Positions 1-8,500 of a stretch of 64,000 bases of DNA are shown here, in pieces; the stretch's first letter is position 1; each line of letters starts with the position of its first letter. The position numbers and the translations under genes were made by a program. Origin of the DNA: Micavibrio aeruginosavorus EPB (lineage in GTDB: Bacteria > Pseudomonadota > Alphaproteobacteria > Micavibrionales > Micavibrionaceae); contig NC_020812.1 of NCBI RefSeq assembly GCF_000348745.1, positions 2,365,444 to 2,429,443 on the forward strand, given 5' to 3'. The notes beneath the pieces were generated by a model. It was not told the DNA's origin. It worked only from the letters and a program-made list of their open reading frames with translations, and made no database searches.

Positions 1-985
1 CCAGACGCGGTTTGTCGGCTTTGCGGTATGCGGATTCGCTGAACGAAGACGCGGTGATATCAAACGCCTGTTTCTCTTTCTTCCCGCCCGTGGTGTCGAG
101 GCGATAGAACCCGCCCTTGCCCTTACGCCCCGTATAACCGGCGGCGATCATGCCCTTGATAAAATCAAAATCGCGCGAGATGCGGCGATATTCATCACCC
201 TCCGGCAAGGTGGACAGCAGCGATTGCGCCAGATGCGGCATCAAATCAATCCCGACCAGATCAATCAGGCCGAACACACCCGTTTTCGGAATACCCACCG
301 GTTTCGACAACACGGCATCGGCCACTTCCACGCTGACCTTCTGGTCCACGGCATGGTTGAGGGAGGCTTGCAGCCAGAACGTCCCGATCCGGTTGGCGAT
401 GAAGCCCGGCGTGTCGTGACATTCCACAACGCCCTTGCCCAACTGGATATCACAGAAATCGCGCACCAGCTTGATCGCGTCTTTGCGCGTTTTCGGCCCC
501 GTCACCAGTTCCAGCAGACGCATATAACGCGGCGGGTTGAAGAAGTGCGTAATCATGAAATCCTTCGCCAGCGCGTCCCCGAACGGTTCCACCAGCAAAT
601 GCAGCGGAATGGTGGATGTGTTGGACGAAATCACGGAACCCGGCTTGCGGTGCGCCTGTAATTTTTCATACGTCGCATGTTTGATTTTCAAATCTTCCAG
701 AACGACTTCGACGATCCAATCGCAATCAGACAGAAGCGCGAGGTCATCCTCCATATTCCCCGGCGTGATCAGTTTCGCATTGCGTTTCGACATAAACGGG
801 GCCGGATCGGCCTTCATCATTTTGTCGATGGCACCCTTGGCCAGCATGGAGCGATCCGCCGCATCTTTCGGCACGATATCCAACAGCACGACCGGAATGC
901 CCGCATTGGCAATTTGCGCCGCGATGCCCGACCCCATGACGCCCGATCCGATAACAGCCACTTTTTGAATGGAGGAATTGGTCAT
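1..985 (-). CDS. 3-hydroxyacyl-CoA dehydrogenase, FadN-like (partial, C-terminus outside window)
   Basis: Reading leftward from the ATG at 985, the first 328 residues begin MTNSSIQKVAVIGSGVMGSG, an N-terminal Rossmann NAD-binding motif (GxGxxG). The His-Glu pair of hydroxyacyl-CoA dehydrogenases follows (THFFNPPRYM, then LLELV), then TPGFIANRIG. The enzyme oxidises L-3-hydroxyacyl-CoA to 3-ketoacyl-CoA in beta-oxidation. Because the dehydrogenase domain is N-terminal and the frame stays open to the window edge, I infer a long FadN-type protein with a C-terminal hydratase-like domain, which cannot be seen here. GGAGG lies just inside the coding start and the upstream region has no strong Shine-Dalgarno, so the start could be slightly different. 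The thiolase at 2723-3850, on the same strand, supplies the next step of the cycle. Confidence 0.9.
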   Translation of the reverse strand, partial: MTNSSIQKVAVIGSGVMGSGIAAQIANAGIPVVLLDIVPKDAADRSMLAKGAIDKMMKADPAPFMSKRNAKLITPGNMEDDLALLSDCDWIVEVVLEDLKIKHATYEKLQAHRKPGSVISSNTSTIPLHLLVEPFGDALAKDFMITHFFNPPRYMRLLELVTGPKTRKDAIKLVRDFCDIQLGKGVVECHDTPGFIANRIGTFWLQASLNHAVDQKVSVEVADAVLSKPVGIPKTGVFGLIDLVGIDLMPHLAQSLLSTLPEGDEYRRISRDFDFIKGMIAAGYTGRKGKGGFYRLDTTGGKKEKQAFDITASSFSESAYRKADKPRL

Positions 986-1179
986 GGTTTTGGTCCCTTT
1001 GGATGGATTGAGTTTCTTGAAAAAGCCAAACATGGTGTATGCCAGTTTTGTGATGAAACGGTGAATGGTGAAAGCGACGCAGAAGACCCCGCGCCGGGAA
1101 GAAGAAGGCGTAAATAAGATAGGCTGTACCAAGCGGTTTGTACAGTCACAGCACGCAAAAACAGGCGGTTAAAAAGCGA

Positions 1180-2484
1180 TCAGGATGCGGCGATGGACGA
1201 TGGCGCCGCCTGAACATCCGCCCCCGGCCTGGCCCTGTCGGTTGCGGATGTATTCTCCGCCCCGTCATCATCCCCCAGATCAACGCCTTCGATTTCGGCC
1301 TGGGCGACATTTTTATGATAATCGCTTTGCAGGACGCGGAATTCCGCGACCACTTTGGCGGATTGGGCCAGAATGGTCGGAACTTCGCCAAAAAAGTTAC
1401 TTTGCAGATAGCGGGTTCGGTTAATCACAGTCGATTCATATTCCCGCACCATACCCATATCGCTGAGCGGGCGGATCAGGCCGGACAGCATTTTCCGATA
1501 AAGCGTCATCAGATTTTCCAGCGACCCAATCACCATCATCTTGTCGCGCAAATGCGCCAGCGTGCCCAATTTAAATTCCATATAGGGCAAACTATATTTC
1601 ATAATAAACCCATTGATCTTGCGGATTTCCTGCACCTGCGCTTCCATCACCAATCCCAATTCACTGGCGCGCAGGAACAGGCGTTTCTCCTCATCCAGCA
1701 AATCGCTTTGATGTTCATCATAAAAATCAACCAGACGGGTCAGGGTTTGCGCCAACACCTGACGCACGGCATCGGGCCGTTCGACACCAAAGCGGAGCTT
1801 GCCCTCCAATGCGGCTTTGGCCACGGTGCGGGCACGTTTTATATCCCCGATACGCAAAGACGCGCGCAGCGATCGCTCCAAGGCCTCGGCCTCAACAGGG
1901 CCGTACAATGCATCCAGCGATTTGGTGATTGTGATCCAGTCGGGTTCCATGCTGGCCAGCAAATCCCGCGCCGCCCCGAAACGAAGCTTGTATTCCAGCA
2001 ATTCAGCTTTGCGTTTGTCATACCGGGCCATCATCACCCCGGCATCCGCGGTCCATTTGATATTGCGCCCCGAAATATCAAGCGCCTTGGACTTGTCCTG
2101 ACGAATGCCTTCGCGCACCAGCGTCGTAAACCGGTTGATCTGCATATAGGCGACGGCAAAGTTGGTGATATTGGTCTGCAACCCGCGCAGGACATTGCGG
2201 GCCTCGGCCTTTAAACGGATGGCATCGGGGTGGTCTTTCGGACGACCCGGGATTTTCATCTGGGCTTTCACATCATGGGCGGCCCATTGCATGGCGTAAT
2301 CGAAAAATTGCTGGAACAAGGTGCGCAGTTCCTGCTCCTGAGCCTTCACCTGGGCTTCATCAAAATTGTCGGAGGCCACGGCGACGATAGCATGCACCCG
2401 TTCCATAAAGCCCCGTTCGACCGCGTCGAAATCGGTTGCGTCCGTCAAACCCAAAGTCGTCAGCAATGTGACCACAGAACTCAT
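1180..2484 (-). CDS. Hypothetical protein, 434 aa, no family recognised
   Basis: The open frame extends upstream to about 2802, but the extension reads like noncoding DNA and runs through a terminator hairpin. The ATG at 2484 (MSSVVTLLTTLGLTD) is the likely start. The protein has no signal peptide or membrane segment. It is predominantly charged and helical in composition, with many Arg/Lys/Glu heptad-like stretches (for example around EEKRLFLRASELGLVMEAQV) and a short acidic, low-complexity tail (GVDLGDDDGAEN). It sits between two beta-oxidation genes on the same strand. Whether it is functionally tied to them is unknown. I would call it a soluble helical protein of unknown function. Confidence 0.75.
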   Translation of the reverse strand: MSSVVTLLTTLGLTDATDFDAVERGFMERVHAIVAVASDNFDEAQVKAQEQELRTLFQQFFDYAMQWAAHDVKAQMKIPGRPKDHPDAIRLKAEARNVLRGLQTNITNFAVAYMQINRFTTLVREGIRQDKSKALDISGRNIKWTADAGVMMARYDKRKAELLEYKLRFGAARDLLASMEPDWITITKSLDALYGPVEAEALERSLRASLRIGDIKRARTVAKAALEGKLRFGVERPDAVRQVLAQTLTRLVDFYDEHQSDLLDEEKRLFLRASELGLVMEAQVQEIRKINGFIMKYSLPYMEFKLGTLAHLRDKMMVIGSLENLMTLYRKMLSGLIRPLSDMGMVREYESTVINRTRYLQSNFFGEVPTILAQSAKVVAEFRVLQSDYHKNVAQAEIEGVDLGDDDGAENTSATDRARPGADVQAAPSSIAAS

Positions 2485-2647
2485 ACGCAGAAACCCCGCC
2501 TCTATCAGAAAGCCACGCCCCCGCCCGCAGGGGGGAAACGGAGCTATTGTGCGCCGCCGCACTATTATGGTAACCGCTGAGCGTAAACATGATGTAAACG
2601 TTAACGCCGCTGGTTTCACTGAAATGTAAGGAAATCCGCCAAAAACA

Positions 2648-2673
2648 AGGCCGGAGGGTCGCCCCTCCGGCCT
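2648..2673 (-). terminator. Rho-independent terminator after the thiolase gene
   Basis: A GC-rich inverted repeat (AGGCCGGAGGG / CCCTCCGGCCT, short loop) is followed on the minus strand by TGTTTTTGG. It lies about 50 bases past the thiolase stop and ahead of the 434-aa gene. Confidence 0.75.
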
Positions 2674-2722
2674 GAATTTTTGCATTTTGCCTGCGCAAAA
2701 GGATAGAGCAGGGTTTAAAACC

Positions 2723-3850
2723 CTAGGCCGCTTCCAACACGATGGCCGTGCCCTGACCGCCACCGATACACATGGTGGCCAGACCGGTTTTGATGCCTTC
2801 ACGTTGCATCAGGCTGGCCAGTTTGCCGGTGATCCGTGCACCGGAAGCCCCCAGCGGGTGACCCAGCGCAATTGCGCCGCCATCAATGTTCAGGCGGGAT
2901 TGATCAATGCCCAGCTCCTTCACCACCGACAAGGATTGCGCGGCGAAGGCTTCGTTCAATTCAAACAGGCCGATATCCTTGATCGACAGACCGGCGCGGG
3001 CCAGCGCCTTTTGCGAGGACGGAACCGGACCAATGCCCATGATTTCCGCCGCACAACCGGACACGCCAATCGATTTGATCCGCGCCATGATCGGCAGATT
3101 ATGTTTGCGGGCATAGGATTCAGAGGTGACCAGCACCGCCGCAGCCCCGTCGGTCAGCGGTGATGACGTCCCCGCCGTAACCGTACCATCGGACAGGAAG
3201 GCCGGTTTCAGACCGGACAGAATATCAACGGTGGTTTCGGGACGGATAATGCCGTCGGTTTTAATATCGCCAATCGGCGCAATTTCCGCATCGAACTTGC
3301 CCGACGCCGCAGCCGCAGCGGCTTTCGCCTGCGAATTGGCGGCAAATTGGTCCTGTTCCCCACGGGTGATCTGGTACTTGCTGGCCAGGTTTTCGGCGGT
3401 TTCACCCATGCTCATATAAGCCTGCGGGAAGGTTTTCGCCAAAGTCGGGTTCGGCATCGGGTTGAAGCCGCCCATCGGGATGCGGGTCATGGACTCAACA
3501 CCGGCGCAGATGAACACATCGCCCGCGCCCATGGCAATCGCCCCGGCGGCCATGTGGATCGCCGTCATGGACGAACCACAGAAACGGTTCATCGTCACAC
3601 CACCCACCGACACCGGCAGACCGGCCAGTTGGACCACGATACGCGCCAGGTTAAAGCCCTGTTCGGCTTCGGGGAAGGCGCAGCCCATGATCAAATCTTC
3701 GATATCTTCCGGCTTCACGCCCGTTTCCTTCACCAGGGCGGTGATAACGGTGGCGGCGATGTCGTCAGGACGCACTTTGGCCAGGGCACCCTTGGTCGCC
3801 AAATGCATCGGGCTGCGTTTAAAGCCACAAATTACGGCTGTTTCTGTCAT
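2723..3850 (-). CDS. Acetyl-CoA C-acyltransferase (thiolase)
   Basis: This 375-aa thiolase cleaves 3-ketoacyl-CoA with CoA, or runs the reverse condensation. The catalytic residues are visible: the nucleophilic Cys91 in NRFCGSSMTAIHMAAG, His331 in IALGHPLGASG, and Cys361 in CIGGGQG near the C-terminus. The length is close to the usual 390 residues. The ATG at 3850 is preceded by a good Shine-Dalgarno (GGAGGG), so the upstream open frame to 3928 is not used. A terminator hairpin follows the gene. Together with the FadN-like dehydrogenase downstream it indicates fatty-acid beta-oxidation, giving a FadA-type role, although a biosynthetic acetoacetyl-CoA thiolase cannot be excluded by motif alone. 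Confidence 0.93.
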   Translation of the reverse strand: MTETAVICGFKRSPMHLATKGALAKVRPDDIAATVITALVKETGVKPEDIEDLIMGCAFPEAEQGFNLARIVVQLAGLPVSVGGVTMNRFCGSSMTAIHMAAGAIAMGAGDVFICAGVESMTRIPMGGFNPMPNPTLAKTFPQAYMSMGETAENLASKYQITRGEQDQFAANSQAKAAAAAASGKFDAEIAPIGDIKTDGIIRPETTVDILSGLKPAFLSDGTVTAGTSSPLTDGAAAVLVTSESYARKHNLPIMARIKSIGVSGCAAEIMGIGPVPSSQKALARAGLSIKDIGLFELNEAFAAQSLSVVKELGIDQSRLNIDGGAIALGHPLGASGARITGKLASLMQREGIKTGLATMCIGGGQGTAIVLEAA

Positions 3851-4144
3851 GTTGTAACCCTCCGGATAGATGGGAAATAACCCCGAAGACCCGGGACCGG
3901 GTGGGGTGAGTCGGTTTGTCCGTCCCATACATTACAGGGATATAGTGCGTGAATCTACGGGTTTCGAGGGGGGCGCATACACAACCCGTGCTCATCTGCC
4001 TTGCGGGGCGCTTTTCTTTTTGACATTCCGTTTGACTCCCGGGACAATTCCGGGCATCACCTATCCCTATCAGGGGAATACGGGAAATTACGAAAAAACC
4101 ACCCCGAACCCCGATCCGATTTTTATTGAAGGAGACGAAAGTCA

Positions 4145-4573
4145 GTGGCCACCGCAACCGACAAAAAGGGCATGAAACGCATCTGCAACAGCTGCAGCGC
4201 CCGTTTTTATGATTTCAACAAACGTCCGGTCATCTGCCCGAATTGCGCGGCGGAATTTACCGGTGAAGTGAAGCTGAAGGCCCGCCGCAGCCGCGCCATC
4301 GCCAATGACGAAGGTCAAGTAAGCCCGGCCGCCGCCGCCGATGCGGATGAGGCCGCCGAAGAATTGGAAGACGAAGACGAAGTCGAACAGGAAGACGATA
4401 CCGTCAGCCTGGACGAGGTCGAGGAGCTGGAAGAAGCCGACGCCGATGACGTTGATGCCGACGAAGAAGATATCGACATCGATGACGATCTGGATATCGA
4501 CGATGATCTGGACGAAGATCTGGATGATGACGATTTCGACGACGAAGATGAAGACGAGGACGACGAAGACTAA
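4145..4573 (+). CDS. FYDLN-acid domain protein (TIGR02300 type)
   Basis: This 142-aa protein starts at GTG 4145 after GAAGGAGACG. Residues 8-35 hold a small zinc-ribbon-like pair of CxxC motifs (CNSC and CPNC) around RFYDFNKRPVI, the signature of the FYDLN-acid family found across Alphaproteobacteria. The typical FYDLN is FYDFN here. The C-terminal half is an extreme Asp/Glu run with almost no other residues. The family's function is not established. It abuts prmA: the stop codon is directly followed by the prmA GTG, indicating translational coupling. Confidence 0.88.
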   Translation: MATATDKKGMKRICNSCSARFYDFNKRPVICPNCAAEFTGEVKLKARRSRAIANDEGQVSPAAAADADEAAEELEDEDEVEQEDDTVSLDEVEELEEADADDVDADEEDIDIDDDLDIDDDLDEDLDDDDFDDEDEDEDDED

Positions 4574-5533
4574 GTGTCTGACGCATCTCTTTATACCGTT
4601 ACAATACGCCTTCCGGCTGGCCTGAGCGATGTTCAGGCCAGCCTTTTTGCTGATGAAGCCTTTGGCGGCGATCAAATCTCATCATCACTGGTCCGCGAAA
4701 CCCCGGCATCGGAATCCGATCTGGGGGCCACGGCATGGACCATGCAATGGTTGCTGGCGGGTGTTGCCGAGCCGGATGCGCTGGCCGCACATTTGAATGA
4801 CGCCGCCGCCATGTTTGATATGGCCGATATGATCAACGTGACACCGGCGGATTTGGACTGTGCGATTGTCAACCCGGACACCAATTGGCTGGAACAATCT
4901 TATCGCGCCTTCCCGCCCTTTACCGTTGGCGGTTTTTACATTCACGGCAGCCATTCCACCGACCCGGCGCCCGATGGTTTCCGCGCATTGCAGATTGATG
5001 CCGCGACCGCCTTTGGTTCGGGCGAACACGGCACGACGGCGGGATGTTTGTTGTTGTTGGAACAATTAAAAGCCGACGGCATGACGCCGGGCCGCATTCT
5101 GGACATGGGATGCGGGTCGGGCATTTTGGGCATTGCCGCGTGGATGTTGTTTGACCGCCCGGTGATTGCCAGCGACATCGACCCCGAATGTATGCGCGTC
5201 ACCGACCATCACGGCGAAATCAACCATGTGCCAGTATGGGACGAACAATCAAACACCACGGGCATGACCACATGCGCCGGGGATGGGTTCCGATTGCCGT
5301 TGGTGCAAAACAACGCCCCCTATACAATCGTGATTGCCAACATCCTGCCCGCGCCGTTGCTGGCCATGGCCAACGATCTGGTCGCGGCGATGGAACAGGA
5401 TGGATTTGTCATCCTGTCCGGGATTTTGAATGAACAAGCGGATGAGGTTGAGGCGGCCTATATCGCCCTCAACCTGAAACCCGTGACACGCATGGTGCGC
5501 GGGGAATGGACGTCGTTGCTGATGCAGAAGTGA
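4574..5533 (+). CDS. prmA: Ribosomal protein L11 methyltransferase PrmA
   Basis: This 319-aa class I SAM-dependent methyltransferase trimethylates lysines and the N-terminus of ribosomal protein L11. The SAM-binding motif I is ILDMGCGSGILGIAAW with DMGCGSG at about residues 177-183, preceded by the PrmA-specific FGSGEHGTTAGCL. A later motif, NILPAPLLAMA, matches the family's NxLxxPL-type catalytic region. It starts at GTG 4574 immediately after the FYDLN-acid stop codon, so the two are probably co-transcribed and coupled. A bidirectional terminator follows. Confidence 0.93.
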   Translation: MSDASLYTVTIRLPAGLSDVQASLFADEAFGGDQISSSLVRETPASESDLGATAWTMQWLLAGVAEPDALAAHLNDAAAMFDMADMINVTPADLDCAIVNPDTNWLEQSYRAFPPFTVGGFYIHGSHSTDPAPDGFRALQIDAATAFGSGEHGTTAGCLLLLEQLKADGMTPGRILDMGCGSGILGIAAWMLFDRPVIASDIDPECMRVTDHHGEINHVPVWDEQSNTTGMTTCAGDGFRLPLVQNNAPYTIVIANILPAPLLAMANDLVAAMEQDGFVILSGILNEQADEVEAAYIALNLKPVTRMVRGEWTSLLMQK

Positions 5534-5534
5534 T

Positions 5535-5563
5535 AAAAAAGGCCCGTTTGACCGGGCCTTTTT
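5535..5563. terminator. Bidirectional terminator between prmA and the MBL/exonuclease gene
   Basis: AAAAAAGGCCCG, a short loop, then CGGGCCTTTTT. The A-tract and T-tract on either side of the stem suit convergent genes, and both stop codons flank it within a few bases. Confidence 0.9.
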
Positions 5564-5565
5564 CT

Positions 5566-8500
5566 TTATCCTAAATTCTGCTTCGGCGGCTTCGGCACCC
5601 GGACCTTCGACTTCGCCAGCGGGCGCTGGTACGTGCCATAGGGGCGGTTATCATCCAGACCCAACAGGCGGTAATCATCCGCCGACAACGCCCAATCCGG
5701 ATCGTTGTTCGCGATCTTGGTCTTGATATCCTGCACCAGCGATTCCGTTTCTTTCAAAATCGCCTCGGCCACCGCGCGGTCTTTCTTGGACTTGCCCGTC
5801 ATACGCTCTTCCCATGTTTCATGGGCGCGTTTGATTTGCATTTCCAGACGACCCAATGACACCGCATCCGTATCAATCAGACCATGAATACGGGCCTTTT
5901 CCTTGGCCTTTTCACGGGCCAGATCATCGGGGTGCAGATAATTTTTCGATTTACCAAACAATTGCGCATGTTCCATTTGCGCGCGGTACAGCACAGCGAC
6001 ATAACGTTCACGCACCTGAACCGAATGGAATTGATCCAGCGCATGGGCCCGTTCGCGGTTGATGCGATCGGATTCTTTCGCGCTCGCAAATTCCTCGGCA
6101 CAGGGCACGAACAATTTCGCCAGCGCCTTGTCATGCGCGGACATTTCCATGAAGGCCGGGGCATAGACCCGTTCTTCCAATGTTTGCTTGCGGTCGAAAT
6201 CGGGGAAGTAACGCGCCATTTCCATCGCGCGGACCATGTTCGCGGCCATTTCCGGGTTGCGTTCGATGAAGTGCTTGTTCGCCTTCATCTGTTCCAGCGA
6301 CGCGCCACGGTTGGCACCAATGGCAATGCCGCGCTCAACGGACGTGACCAGTGGCTGTTTATTGATATCAATAATTTCAAACGCCTTGTGCAAACGGTGG
6401 TTCCGATCGCTCATAATCTCGGCGATTTCCTGTGGCCCCATATGCATGAATTCTTTGGGGTCGAAATCGGACACGTTGAACAAAACCGCCTTGTTCGCGT
6501 AACGGCGTTCAGTGGATCGACCCACATAAACACCGATATTCGCGCACGCCTTGTACGCCGTGCGGTTGACATAGGTCAGCAGGTGGCGCGGATAAACCAT
6601 GCCATTATGCGTCCCGCCGAGGTATTTTTTCACCTCGGCCTTGTTCGCGTTCATGGTCATGCGGGTGTAGAGTTCCGGGTCAATGGACCGCATGAATTGG
6701 TCCAGGCGGCGTTCCATGATGACGTCGTTGCGTCCTTCGTGTGCCGCGCCGTCCTTCTTGGACACCAGATTGTTGGAAATCATCAGCCCTTCGACCGTGA
6801 AGTCGGGGAATTCCGGGTTTTCCGGTTTGCGGCGGACCTTGAATTTATCCGGGCGCAGATAGGCAAACATGCGCGCCTTGTTGCGAATATCACTGCTGCG
6901 AATGCCGCCACTGCTCATCGGGAAATAGTTCAAATCCCCGGCGGCGAAAGCCAGTTGTTGCATCCACATATTGTCAGCGTTGAAGATGTTGGCCCCATCC
7001 ACCATGGTTTTGATGTGCACCATGCGCGGGGATTTCAATTCTTTCTTCTTTGACGGGTCCAGAACATAATTGATGGTTTTTTGTTCATAGACATTCACGC
7101 CGTTATCGCCCTTAGCCTTACTGCGGCTGGCGTCTCCCGGCTTTTGCTCGGCGTCGATATATAGGCGCGATGCCGTATGTTCGTTGCCCTTTTCGTCTTT
7201 GAACGAAACCTCTTTCGACTGTTCCAGAAATTCCTTGATCTTGAAATAGAACAGGCGCGGCGGGAAGGCGCCGTTTAATTCACCCGGGTTGTTAAACGCC
7301 CCCTTCGCATCCACCGCCGGCTTTTCATACAAAGCGGATGGCATGACGTTGGTGGTCAGCAACGCGTCCAGATCCGGCAGGATCGTGCGCGGTAAAACCT
7401 GGTAATAGTTCGCCCATTTTTCGTTGGCATCGCCCAACAAATCGTACTGAACCGCGGCGAATTGGTGGATGGCGGCATAACGGCCCAATTGGGTCGTTTC
7501 GGTATCGTATGTAATGCCGCGCATAAACCCGTTCTGGATATAATAATCCGGCAGGGACATCGGCACGCGGCGTTGTTTCGGGTTCAAATTCGCCCCGTCG
7601 ATGTTCAACACGGCATCATGCTGGTCCCGGGCGGCGCGGCGCAGTTTCAAACGATGTTTTTCATCACCGCTTTCTTCACGCGCATCCGCGATTTCGCGGA
7701 TCATGTCGCCCATCGGGGTTTTAATTTCCGGCGGCACAATCTTGGTCAGATATTCGACATCTTCGCCACCACCAAAGTGCTGGTCCTTCGGACGCTTGAT
7801 GGTGATGTAGGTCATCATTGATTTTTCCTGACCAATGATGGCGCAACCCTTTTCATCGGAAATCTGGATGACGTCTTGTTCGCTGGGGTTAATCGCGGTC
7901 ATGCCGTGCTTGACCATCAGGGCGGAGCTGTGTGCCCGTTGCGGCACATCGCCGTGCGTGGCCAGACCATAGGGCGCCCCGGCCATATCCATCATACGCT
8001 CGACATCTTCTTGCCCACCGTGACCGGAAGCGTGTTCGATCACATATTCGTACCCGCGGCGCTCAAGAAACTTGATTACCTTGTTGTAGTGTTTTTCCGA
8101 ACCCGGAATCCCCGTCTGCGACACAATAAATTTGTAGCGTTGCGGTGTAATGAAGCCGAGATTCTTCTGGTCCTTGTTCTCAATCAAACGGTTGAGAATG
8201 GACATTTGTTCGTTGTGTGTCCCGGTCACGACCAAGCCATGGTGACGAATATCGCCCTTCAAAATCGCATTCACACCAACGCCGGTCGGCGTGAAGTTCA
8301 GAATGCGGCGACCAAAAGCCTGACGTGCGTGTTCCTTCAGGGTCTTGCCGTTTTTACGGCCGATTTTTTCCAGCACTTTTTTGGTAAAGCGCAAGGATGC
8401 ACCCAGCACAATCGTGTCACGATCGGTTTCGCCATAGGCATCGGCGGTGGTCACCAGGCGGGCCGCGTTCGTCCCGATATGCAGGGTAACAGGGGCCTTG

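Noticed and set aside
3851-4144. Possible tRNA or small RNA in the 294-base gap before the FYDLN-acid gene
   Set aside because: Scanned for a T-loop plus CCA and paired arms; none found. It probably only holds the two divergent promoters.
4142-4675. Minus-strand hydrophobic open frame (Val/Ile-rich)
   Set aside because: Antisense of the acidic tail of the FYDLN-acid protein; hydrophobicity is a codon artefact.
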